A stretch of 12,056 bases of DNA from JAAUQA01 sp036351435 (lineage in GTDB: Bacteria > Pseudomonadota > Gammaproteobacteria > Competibacterales > Competibacteraceae), in NCBI GenBank assembly GCA_036351435.1, contig JAZBPA010000286.1, forward strand, positions 1 through 12,056, written 5' to 3'. A program made the translations under genes and the position numbers. Of the stretch, positions 1 to 6,776 are shown piece after piece. Below the pieces are notes generated by a model. The model saw nothing but the letters and a program-made list of their open reading frames with translations, was not told the origin of the DNA and did no database searches. Position 1 is the first letter of the stretch. Every line of letters starts with the position of its first letter.

Positions 1-1
1 A

Positions 2-733
2 GCAGGCCAAGACTTTCACCCACCACCGGATTGGGACGCTGGTTTCGAATTTCGCGGCGGTGGCTATACACACCCGGGAGCGGAGGACCACAGCGCCTTC
101 TTCGAAGATCTGTTTGGGCATGGCTACGCTGCGCCCGGCACCGGTCCGCGGCACACCTTCCGCATGCGCGGCGAGGACCACCATGCCAAGGTAGTGATCG
201 ACCTGGAAGACAGCTACGCCGGGGCGGCCAGAACCATCACCTTGCGGGTGCCGGAGCTGACCGACGATGGTCATGTGACCCTGCGTGAACGCACTATCAA
301 CCTACGTATTCCCAGGGGAATTAAGCCCGGCCAGCAGATCCGCTTGACCGAGCAGGGCGCCCCCGGGCTAGGCGGTGCAAAGCCCGGGGATCTCTACTTG
401 GAGGTCAAGTTTAGAGACCACCCCTTCTATCGGGTAGATGGCGCGGACGTTTATCTTGACCTGCCTGTCGCTCCTTGGGAGGCGGCGCTAGGGGCAGTCG
501 TCAAGGTGCCGACACCGTCAGGAGTTGTCGATCTCAAGATTCCGGCCAACTCAAATCAAGGCCGCAAGCTGCGTCTCAAGGGCAGAGGGCTCCCCGGTAA
601 GGAGCCTGGTAACCTGTATGTGGTCCTGCAGGTAAGCCTGCCGCCCGCCGATAACGACGCAGCCAAGGGTCTTTATCAACAGATGGCGGATCAACTCGCT
701 TTCAACCCACGGGCTAACTTGGGAGTGTCCTGA
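2..733 (+). CDS. cbpA: Curved DNA-binding protein CbpA / DnaJ-class co-chaperone, 3' part only
   Basis: The frame is open from the first bases of the window and stops at TGA 731-733, giving 243 visible residues. The 5' end, which would encode the J domain with its HPD motif, lies outside the window. The visible start is the Gly/Phe-rich linker (DWDAGFEFRGGG, then FFEDLFG), followed by the two beta-sandwich client-binding domains of the DnaJ C-terminal region (for example INLRIPRGIKPGQQIRL, YLEVKFRDHPFYRVDGADVY, LKIPANSNQGRKLRLKGRGL). No CXXCXGXG zinc finger is present, so this is a CbpA-like (class B) protein and not DnaJ itself. It would act in the cytoplasm as a partner of DnaK. E. coli CbpA is about 306 residues, consistent with loss of only the J domain. 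The cbpM gene follows after 4 bp, which supports the CbpA assignment. Confidence 0.93.
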   Translation, partial: AGQDFHPPPDWDAGFEFRGGGYTHPGAEDHSAFFEDLFGHGYAAPGTGPRHTFRMRGEDHHAKVVIDLEDSYAGAARTITLRVPELTDDGHVTLRERTINLRIPRGIKPGQQIRLTEQGAPGLGGAKPGDLYLEVKFRDHPFYRVDGADVYLDLPVAPWEAALGAVVKVPTPSGVVDLKIPANSNQGRKLRLKGRGLPGKEPGNLYVVLQVSLPPADNDAAKGLYQQMADQLAFNPRANLGVS

Positions 734-737
734 TCCA

Positions 738-1067
738 ATGGCCAAGACCAACCTAGACATTCTATCCGGTGAGCTCCTTGACGAGGGAACCGAGATCACA
801 CTCGTTCAGCTCTGCCGCACCTTCTCGGTACAAGCAGAGACCATTGAGGCCATGGTGGAACAGGGCATCTTGGAACCCACAGGAAAACGGGGTCATCACT
901 GGTGCTTCTCCGCCACCTGCATCAAACGGATACGCATCGTACTGCGATTGCAACGCGACCTGGACGTCAACCTGGCTGGCGCTGCCCTCGCGCTGGAGTT
1001 GCTGGAGCGCATTGATCAACTCCATGACCGGTTGCGAGCCCTGGATTCAGTTGAGGCAGAAATATGA
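738..1067 (+). CDS. cbpM: Chaperone modulator CbpM, MerR-like
   Basis: This 109-residue protein starts 4 bp after the cbpA stop, so the two are translationally close and almost certainly one operon. The sequence fits CbpM: an N-terminal MerR-like winged-helix region (about residues 20-75, including ITLVQLCRTFSVQAETIEAMVEQGILEP) and a C-terminal helix (LHDRLRAL) that could support dimerisation. In E. coli, CbpM binds the J domain of CbpA and blocks its action with DnaK and its DNA binding; the same role is inferred here. No strong Shine-Dalgarno sequence precedes the ATG, so translation may be coupled to cbpA. Length and position match the family. Confidence 0.9.
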   Translation: MAKTNLDILSGELLDEGTEITLVQLCRTFSVQAETIEAMVEQGILEPTGKRGHHWCFSATCIKRIRIVLRLQRDLDVNLAGAALALELLERIDQLHDRLRALDSVEAEI

Positions 1068-1205
1068 TGCCGCGGACCCGGCGCAGACCAGAATGAGAGC
1101 ATCAAAAATCCGGTGGATAGTGGTAGAAGTTGCGCCATGAACCAACCAATCCGCCGAGTTAGTGCCATTGATCCACCAGGTTGTTGGTGCTCTCAGTTGC
1201 CACGC

Positions 1206-3887
1206 CTATCTCAACGGCATCGTTACGCGCACAACGCCGGGTTCGTGATTGTTACGCGACATCGCGAATCCCAGTGCACGACATAGCTCAAGCATTCCTG
1301 TGTTGTCCCACAAAACGTCGCCGTAGATTTCTCCTACGCCACGCTGCCGTGCGTAGTCAATAATGCGGCGCATCATGTATACGCCGAGACCGAGGCCAGT
1401 CATCTCTCGTTCGATGACGATGGCAAACTCCGCACGTTCGCGGTTGGGGTCCTCTATCAGCCGCACGACACCATAGATCCTCACTTGACCGGAGATGCCG
1501 TGCTCGGTCAAGACTAGAGCCATTTGTCGATCATAGTCGATTTGAGAGAAGCGCGCGGCCGTCACGTGATCGAACACTTTGAGGGGAATGAAGAAGCGAA
1601 ATCGAACCTCCTCTGGTGTCAGTCTAGCGAAACCTGCCTGCAGCGTGGGTTCGTCCTCCGGCACAATCGGTCGAAGTAGTAGAGTCCGGCCGTCACCCAG
1701 TGGCACGTCCTGTTCGAGTTCATTCGGGTAAGGGCGAATCGCCAGCCGCTCAGGGCCACTGAGCGTCGCCGGTGCAACTCTGATACGTGCGTCGAGCGCG
1801 ATCGCACCATCTGTGCTCGTCAGCAAGGGATTGATGTCCAGTTCCTCAATCTCGGGTAAGTCGACGACGAGCTGCGATAATCGAACCAGTACCATTGCAA
1901 CCTCATCGAGATCGGCGGCAGGGACGTCACGGTATCCTTGCAATTGCCTGCAGATTCGTGTGCGTCCGATAATCTCATGCGCAAGTTTGAGGTTGATCGG
2001 TGGGAGACCCAATGCTTTGTCGTCCAACACTTCCACAGCCGTGCCGCCATGACCGAAAAGAATGACAGGTCCGAACAGCCGATCATTGAAGACGCCGACA
2101 ATGAGTTCCCAGGTGTTGCCTCGTCGAATCATCGGCTGGACGGTAAAGCCATCCAGTCGGGCATCGGGTTGTGTCGTTGACACGCGGATTAACATCTCGG
2201 TCGCTGCGGCCTGCGCATTGGCTGGTTCGATATTCAAGACAACTCCCCCAACGTCAGACTTGTGCGTAATATCGGGCGAGCTGATTTTTATCGCGACGGG
2301 ATTACCAATGGCCTGGGCCTTTTCTGCCACCTCCTCCGTGGTCGGCACGAGATAGGTGGTAACGGTAGAAATGCCATAAGCGTCAATCACGCTCCTCGCC
2401 TCTGTTTGCGATAGCCAGGTACGGTTGTCCTTGAGGGCACCTGCAATCGCTGCCCGTGCCGCCTCGACATTGGGCTGAAACAGTTCCGGCAAAGAAGGCG
2501 GTGTCTCCATCAGCATGGTCTGATTCTTCCGGTAGTTCACCATTTGCATAAATGCTTGAACGGCATCTTCCGGTGTCGGGTAGGTAGGAATGCCATGCTT
2601 TTGAAGTCGATTCCTCGGTCCGCTCGCCGCCTTCTCGCCAACCCAACTGGACAACACTGTCTTGGCTGGGCGCTCTGGTAACGTGTCGACAACGGCCTGT
2701 GCCGCCTCATCGCTTGAAGCGATAGCCGTGGGACAATTGAGAATGAGAATGCCGTCTGCGCTACGCTCGTCGAGTAGAATTTGGAGAGCGGCGGCATAGC
2801 GATCGCCCGTCGCGTCGCCGATGATGTCGATGGGATTCGCACGCGACCAAGTTGCAGGCAGTACTGCATTGAGCCGCGAGACGGTCTCATCACTCAGCAC
2901 TGCAAGCTCGCCGCCTGCATCGATCAGCGCATCTGTCGCCATGACGCCGGTACCACCGCCGTTGCTCAGTATTGCCAGTCGATTTCCTGTCGGCGGCCGG
3001 GCTAGCGCCAGCGTTTCGACTGCATCGAATAAGGCTTCCAAAGTGAACACACGCAACATGCCGGCACGGCGAATTACAGCGTCGTATACCGCATCGCTGC
3101 CCGCAAGCGCCCCGGTGTGAGACGACGCGGCACGGGCACTTTCGGTGTGGCGGCCAGCCTTCACTACGACGACAGGCTTGGAGCGAGCAGCAGCTCTCGC
3201 AGCGGAGACGAATTTGCGTGCGTGCTTGATGGCCTCAATGTACAGAAGGATTGAGCGCGTCTTGGTATCGTTGGCCAGGTAATCCAGAATGTCGCCGAAA
3301 TCCACATCCGCCATGTTTCCCAGGGAGATGAGATGCGAAAACCCGATCCCGCGCGGTTCGGCCCAATCAAGGACGGATGTAATCACCGCACCCGACTGCG
3401 CAATGAACGCTATATGCCCTTTGCTGGGCGATAGGTGGGCGAAACTCGCATTGAGACCAATGCCCGGAACCAGTAACCCGAGGCAATTCGGGCCGATGAC
3501 TCGAAGCGTGTAGGGCTTCGCGGCGTCGAGCACCGCTTGCTGCCGAGACCGGGCATCGTCGTCACCAATCTCGGAGAACCCAGCTGAAATCACGCAGACA
3601 CCGCGTGTGCCCAGGCGGCCGAGGTCGGTGATCAGTTCGGCCACTGTCACCGGCGGCGTCGCGATCACCGCCAAATCCGGCGCTGTCGGCAGTTGCGAGA
3701 CCTTCCGGTACACTGGCGTCCCCAACAGTTCTTTATATTTCGGATTGACGGGGAAGATCGGACCGTCGAATCCTCCTTTGAGCAAATTCTCAGTTAGGAT
3801 CCGGCCGATCGAGCCCGGTTGCTCGCTGGCTCCGATTACCGCAACGGATTTTGGCCGAAACAGCGCCTCGAGGTTTCTGATACTCAT
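1206..3887 (-). CDS. Pat/PatZ-like protein: acyl-CoA synthetase (NDP-forming) region fused to GNAT acetyltransferase
   Basis: This 893-residue protein has the same size and domain order as E. coli PatZ/YfiQ (886 aa). Residues 1-135 form a CoA-binding Rossmann domain (SVAVIGASEQPGSIGRI). Residues 140-460 are the succinyl-CoA synthetase-like and flavodoxin-like domains. Residues ~490-715 are an ATP-grasp domain (HKSDVGGVVLNI, LDINPLL). Residues ~735-893 are a GNAT domain with the acetyl-CoA loop GLGLGVYM. Family members acetylate lysines of metabolic enzymes such as acetyl-CoA synthetase. An unusual point is SSHTGALAGSD, which keeps His257, the phosphohistidine position of active NDP-forming acetyl-CoA synthetases. 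E. coli PatZ has NTTAGMD there. The protein could therefore have synthetase as well as acetyltransferase activity, or only bind acetyl-CoA; this is inference. The ATG lies at 3885-3887, with no clear Shine-Dalgarno sequence. It converges with cbpM, leaving 138 bp between them in which I see no terminator. Confidence 0.9.
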   Translation of the reverse strand: MSIRNLEALFRPKSVAVIGASEQPGSIGRILTENLLKGGFDGPIFPVNPKYKELLGTPVYRKVSQLPTAPDLAVIATPPVTVAELITDLGRLGTRGVCVISAGFSEIGDDDARSRQQAVLDAAKPYTLRVIGPNCLGLLVPGIGLNASFAHLSPSKGHIAFIAQSGAVITSVLDWAEPRGIGFSHLISLGNMADVDFGDILDYLANDTKTRSILLYIEAIKHARKFVSAARAAARSKPVVVVKAGRHTESARAASSHTGALAGSDAVYDAVIRRAGMLRVFTLEALFDAVETLALARPPTGNRLAILSNGGGTGVMATDALIDAGGELAVLSDETVSRLNAVLPATWSRANPIDIIGDATGDRYAAALQILLDERSADGILILNCPTAIASSDEAAQAVVDTLPERPAKTVLSSWVGEKAASGPRNRLQKHGIPTYPTPEDAVQAFMQMVNYRKNQTMLMETPPSLPELFQPNVEAARAAIAGALKDNRTWLSQTEARSVIDAYGISTVTTYLVPTTEEVAEKAQAIGNPVAIKISSPDITHKSDVGGVVLNIEPANAQAAATEMLIRVSTTQPDARLDGFTVQPMIRRGNTWELIVGVFNDRLFGPVILFGHGGTAVEVLDDKALGLPPINLKLAHEIIGRTRICRQLQGYRDVPAADLDEVAMVLVRLSQLVVDLPEIEELDINPLLTSTDGAIALDARIRVAPATLSGPERLAIRPYPNELEQDVPLGDGRTLLLRPIVPEDEPTLQAGFARLTPEEVRFRFFIPLKVFDHVTAARFSQIDYDRQMALVLTEHGISGQVRIYGVVRLIEDPNRERAEFAIVIEREMTGLGLGVYMMRRIIDYARQRGVGEIYGDVLWDNTGMLELCRALGFAMSRNNHEPGVVRVTMPLR

Positions 3888-3969
3888 GGTCTATGACTGT
3901 GGTGCTGGTATTATCAATTTATCGAAAAGGCATCGTAAGTTCCCCGCGTGGATGACCCTCAACCCGTGA

Positions 3970-4479
3970 TCAGGGTGAGTAACGCATACACCGTAAGCTT
4001 ACAGTAAATCCGCCACGTATCAGCAACAGGTAAGTGATGATGCCTTCCGGAAACTCGTGCAGCATCATACCTAGGGTCGCCAAATATCCGGTGAGGATGC
4101 TGACTGTGAAGGCGATGGAGTATATGAAGCTGTCGATAAAGGAATGAAAACCGATGCCCAGCATGGGCACGATGCCGATGACGTAGTCCTGCTTGTCTGG
4201 ATCTTTCTCGCAAACAAAGGCGGTCAGGAAACGGTTGAACAGATGCAATCCCATGAATCCAACGAGCAGCCAGAGCGGGCTTTGCGCACTCATCGCGAAG
4301 GACTTGGGAATCATGTGCAGGAAGGACGCCGCAATCAGCACCCCTGCGGCGAAGCACATGAAGTAAGCCGTGTTGCGTTGCCCCCAGTCGGTAAATCGTC
4401 TGATCGTGTAGATGCCGAGCGACGTCACCAGGGCCGCCACCAGGCTGGTACCTAACGCTGTCCAGAAGGTATTTTCCAC
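3970..4479 (-). pseudogene. ZIP-family metal transporter, C-terminally truncated
   Basis: The 169 visible residues match the N-terminal part of ZIP (zinc/iron permease) transporters. Five membrane segments can be seen, at about residues 7-26, 38-58, 69-88, 105-132 and 133-155. Both signature metal-site helices are present: HSFIDSFIY (helix 4) and MLHEFPEGI (helix 5). Bacterial ZIPs usually have eight helices and ~250 residues. Here recognisable similarity ends after LLIRGGFT and the frame closes eight codons past the break (VSLRCMRYSP-stop), so helices 6-8 are missing. The start is GTG at 4477-4479, preceded at good spacing by AGAAAGG on the minus strand. The metal-binding residues survive, but a five-helix ZIP is unlikely to transport. 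I call it a probable pseudogene; a short functional variant cannot be excluded. It lies upstream of, and in the same direction as, the Pat-like gene. Confidence 0.75.
3990..4005. repeat. Near-perfect palindrome at the ZIP truncation point
   Basis: ACCGTAAGCTTACAGT pairs in seven of eight positions around its centre, with a perfect core GTAAGCTTAC at 3993-4002. It sits where similarity to ZIP transporters stops. It could be a scar of the event that removed the 3' end or a protein-binding site. It has no T-tract and so is not a typical terminator. Confidence 0.45.
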
Positions 4480-4654
4480 GCCGACTAACCTTTCTTAAAA
4501 CCGGCGATCGGTGCTGTCGGCCGGATATTTCGTGGCGTTTCAAACTACGTTTTATGGACCACATGGGCTAACGGGTTGCGATGCGCTATCGCTTGTAGCC
4601 ACGCCAACCGCGAGATGTCATGAAGCGCACTAATGCCGTTCATCGCAACAGCAC

Positions 4655-5127
4655 TCATGCCCACCCCCTGCTACCACGGTGGCGGCGTGGGCCACCTCCG
4701 CAGCGGCCTTCGGGAACCCTCCGCGCACACCGCTCAAAGGCGGGCAGATGACGCTGCTGTGACGCGGCCTGCAGATTGCGTAGTACGGTCAGGATGTCGG
4801 CGCGTTGGGTTGCCATGATCAGCCGCTCGTACATCGCGCCATTGGCGATCTCCGCCTCTACGCCAGCCTCGCAGGCGGCTTGGATGCTCGGGTAGTGGGT
4901 CACTTTTCCGGGCCAGGGATTCTCAGGTACGGCCAAGCCATAGCGCGAGAACAGCCCGCGTAGCGCATCGATATGCCGCCCCTCGGCGTCGCGGATGTTA
5001 CTGAAAGGCCGCACCTCGCCGAAGTCCGCTAAAACCTGGTCATATGGTCATAGGTTGTCCAGGCCCGGTATTCATCATTGAGCGCCTCATGCAGCGCCCG
5101 GATCTCTGCATCCGTCAATATAGTCAT
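4655..5127 (-). pseudogene. Ferritin-like DUF2202-type protein gene, frameshifted by an 8-bp duplication
   Basis: From ATG 5125-5127 the frame reads TILTDAEIRALHEALNDEYR... and stops at TAG after TRF. A second frame then continues VLADFGEVRPFSNIRDAEGR... to TGA at 4655-4657. Removing one copy of the tandem repeat at 5037-5052 joins the two exactly, giving TYDQVLADFG and a 154-residue protein. The product resembles DUF2202 ferritin-like four-helix proteins: candidate metal ligands are Glu in NDEYRAW, DAEGRH, EAEIANGAMYE and SQQRH, followed by a Gly/Arg-rich tail. Such proteins are thought to bind iron, but the function of DUF2202 is not established. The second ATG is preferred because GGAGG (5135-5139 on the plus strand) lies 7 nt upstream of it and only 1 nt from the first ATG (5131-5133). 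As written, only a ~30-residue peptide would be made. Confidence 0.78.
5037..5052. repeat. Tandem 8-bp duplication TGGTCATA x2
   Basis: TGGTCATA occurs twice with no gap, at 5037-5044 and 5045-5052. An 8-bp insertion shifts the reading frame of the ferritin-like gene. Deleting one unit restores a continuous frame whose translation reads naturally through the junction. The pattern is typical of replication slippage. Confidence 0.9.
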
Positions 5128-5308
5128 GTCCATGCCTCCAATACGTGATCAATGGTAAGCGCTGCGGATTTCCTGAAGCCCCTGCAATGGCATCTTTATT
5201 CTGATAGAGACGAACGGTAGCGCGTTCGCCATCATTGCGCTCAACCGCCGTTCATTATTGATCGTCTCACGAAGGATAACGCCATCGCTCCCGGTGATGA
5301 AGGGTGAA

Positions 5309-5336
5309 TTGACAAGCCGTAACCTGCAACTATAAT
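5309..5336 (+). promoter_or_regulatory. Consensus sigma70 promoter for the UPF0251 operon
   Basis: TTGACA (5309-5314) and TATAAT (5331-5336) both match consensus exactly, with a 16-nt spacer. Transcription would start near 5343, about 40 nt before the UPF0251 start codon. A promoter this close to consensus should be strong unless repressed; the overlapping palindrome is the obvious candidate operator. Confidence 0.85.
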
Positions 5337-5349
5337 GTGCATATGCACA
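5336..5349. promoter_or_regulatory. Palindromic operator candidate TGTGCATATGCACA
   Basis: This is a perfect 14-bp palindrome that begins on the last base of the -10 box and covers the predicted transcription start. Counting the flanking TATA pairs (5331-5334 and 5351-5354), dyad symmetry extends over 24 bp with one mismatched pair. Its position would let a bound repressor block RNA polymerase. The UPF0251 protein encoded next is the first candidate ligand (autoregulation), which is inference. Confidence 0.7.
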
Positions 5350-5383
5350 ATATAACGCAATTTTGATCAGGTCATCAACCGCC

Positions 5384-5728
5384 ATGCCCCGCAATCGCAA
5401 ACACCGTCGTTGCCGCCCATTAGGAAACGAGCGTTTGCTCAAACCGCGCGGCATTCCCTTGACCGAGGCCGTTCTGCACTGGCTTGCGCCGGACGAGTTT
5501 GAAGCCATGCGGCTATGCGACGGGGAAGGGTTGTCTCAGATCGAAGCCGGGGAACGTATGCACATCAGCCGCGGCACCATACAACGGCTGTTAGAAACGG
5601 GGCGGCACAAAGTGATCCAGGCGCTGTTGAACAACCAGGCGCTCGGCGTGAGCGATGAACCGGCGCCTGCTGACGGTCTATCGCGCACTGTAATCGAAGT
5701 GCCCCAACTTGCTGAGGAAGTGACATGA
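5384..5728 (+). CDS. UPF0251/DUF134 family DNA-binding protein
   Basis: The protein has 114 residues from ATG 5384. The start MPRNRKHRRC matches the family's MPRPxKxRR opening. An in-frame TTG at 5363 exists but has no ribosome site. A sigma-region-4-like helix-turn-helix covers about residues 36-75 (LAPDEFEAMRLCDGEGLSQ, then AGERMHISRGTIQRLLETGR). Proteins of this family are small and probably bind DNA, and are often found beside NifX/MTH1175-like and Mrp ATPase genes; their regulatory targets are largely unknown. This one has no obvious CPxC motif and only two cysteines (10 and 45). It is first in a putative operon with the MBL and radical SAM genes. It is probably a transcription factor, perhaps acting on the palindrome in its own promoter (inference). 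Confidence 0.85.
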   Translation: MPRNRKHRRCRPLGNERLLKPRGIPLTEAVLHWLAPDEFEAMRLCDGEGLSQIEAGERMHISRGTIQRLLETGRHKVIQALLNNQALGVSDEPAPADGLSRTVIEVPQLAEEVT

Positions 5729-5841
5729 AAATAGGCATCCCCTTTACCACCGCGACGGTGGGGGCTATTACTAACATGCACAACCGACGGAGGACAGAAT
5801 CATGTCCACAAATCATCCCACGCTTGAAATCGGCACCCTGA
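5725..5841 (+). other. Small overlapping ORF beginning MKIGIP; possible NifX/MTH1175-like relic
   Basis: An ATG overlaps the UPF0251 stop (ATGA at 5725-5728) and opens a 38-codon frame that ends inside the next gene at 5841. The first six residues, MKIGIP, resemble the beta-strand start of dinitrogenase iron-molybdenum cofactor (NifX/NafY/MTH1175) proteins, which are common neighbours of UPF0251. After that the sequence loses any likeness and enters a hairpin. It may be the stub of a deleted gene, a short coupling peptide, or chance. Six residues are weak evidence. Confidence 0.3.
5747..5761 (+). repeat. Hairpin between UPF0251 and MBL genes
   Basis: CCACCG and CGGTGG form a perfect 6-bp stem with a CGA loop. 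The sequence following is GGGGCTATTAC and not a T-run, so it is not a standard intrinsic terminator. It could stabilise or partly attenuate the operon transcript between its first two genes. Confidence 0.45.
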
Positions 5842-6728
5842 AACGGCTTAAAATCCTCTGCATCTCGGAAACGGGCTGGTTCGACAATGCCACCCTGTTT
5901 GGCGACGTCAAATCCGCAGGTGGTATGGGTGTTAGCCAATACAACTTGACTTGGCCGCCGCTAGGAGATCTGCACCCAGACAATGCGGCCGGTTCCTCGG
6001 CGCTGATCGAAGCCGAAGCCCTGGATGGCACTATCCATCAGCTGCTGTTCGACACGGGCTGGAATCCGGCCTGGATGGACCGCCGCTTCGCCGAGGAAGG
6101 CATTGATAAACGGCTACAGCAGGGCGAAATCGAAGCGCTGATCATCAGCCACGAACACTTCGATCATTTCTGGGGAATCAGCTCGACCCTCAAACACTGT
6201 CCCGACTTGCCGATATTCATTCCCGAAGGATTCCACGAAGAAGGGTTGGCATTGATCAAACAGGCCGGACACACCGGTCCGCTCACCACTGTCCATCCCG
6301 ATCAGCCGCTGGTGCTGTTCCCCGGCTTTGCGCTGACGCATTTCCGCATGAACACCTTATTGCAGGTCCAGGGTGAGAACGTCCTGTATTTCAATATCGC
6401 TGACAAGGGGCTGACCATGGTGACTGGCTGCGGACACGGGGGCGTACTTAATCTGCTGGATTATGCTCGCGAGACCTTCGCTGAGCCGATCCATGCCTTG
6501 TACGGTGGGTTGCACATCTCACCCTTCGAGGAATGGGATGCAGAACATGAACAGGTGATCGATAAGTTGAGTGAATATCACATCGCCCAGCTGGGTTGTA
6601 ACCACTGCACCGGTGTTAAAGCGGTGCAGCGCATGACCGAATTGGGAATGCCAGTCGTGCGCGGATCGGCCCGCCATGGCTCGAAAACCGAGCTATTTCT
6701 CGGCAATGGCGATGTGTTGGAAGTGTAA
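5802..6728 (+). CDS. MBL-fold metallo-hydrolase, DHPS-like family
   Basis: The protein has 308 residues; ATG 5802 is preceded by GGAGG at good spacing. Metal-binding motifs are intact: SHEHFDH (His117, His119, Asp121, His122), GCGHGG (His212), GGLH (His238) and GCNHCTG (His268). This pattern, with the HCTG near the C-terminus, is that of the MBL subgroup related to archaeal 7,8-dihydropterin-6-methyl-4-(beta-D-ribofuranosyl)-aminobenzene 5'-phosphate synthase. Bacterial members have mostly unknown substrates, so no reaction should be assumed. No signal peptide is seen; it is likely cytoplasmic. It sits 73 bp after UPF0251 and 48 bp before the radical SAM gene, all in one direction, suggesting co-transcription. 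Confidence 0.88.
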   Translation: MSTNHPTLEIGTLKRLKILCISETGWFDNATLFGDVKSAGGMGVSQYNLTWPPLGDLHPDNAAGSSALIEAEALDGTIHQLLFDTGWNPAWMDRRFAEEGIDKRLQQGEIEALIISHEHFDHFWGISSTLKHCPDLPIFIPEGFHEEGLALIKQAGHTGPLTTVHPDQPLVLFPGFALTHFRMNTLLQVQGENVLYFNIADKGLTMVTGCGHGGVLNLLDYARETFAEPIHALYGGLHISPFEEWDAEHEQVIDKLSEYHIAQLGCNHCTGVKAVQRMTELGMPVVRGSARHGSKTELFLGNGDVLEV

Positions 6729-6776
6729 AGCGACTATATTAGTCAAACCCACTGCGCGAAACTTGGGGAGAGGTCA

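Noticed and set aside
769..1140. 123-codon plus-strand ORF overlapping cbpM
   Set aside because: Out-of-phase shadow of cbpM; composition is not protein-like.
1068..1205. Gap between cbpM and the Pat-like gene
   Set aside because: Searched for a terminator or small gene between these convergent genes; no convincing stem with a T-tract and no protein-like frame.
1701..1721. TGGCACGTCCTGTTC, sigma54-like sequence
   Set aside because: Inside the Pat coding region and the -12 GC dinucleotide is missing at the required spacing.
3959..4564. 201-codon minus-strand ORF overlapping the ZIP gene in another frame
   Set aside because: Arg/His-rich composition without structure, whereas the other frame shows clear ZIP membrane helices and motifs.
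4578..4592. GCGAT-N5-ATCGC inverted repeat between the ZIP and ferritin-like genes
   Set aside because: Only a 5-bp stem and no T-tract; not distinguishable from chance.
5149..5508. Minus-strand ORF of 119 codons opposite the UPF0251 promoter and gene start
   Set aside because: It runs antisense to UPF0251 and through the consensus promoter, has no recognisable family and no ribosome site, and its length is explained by the opposite coding frame.
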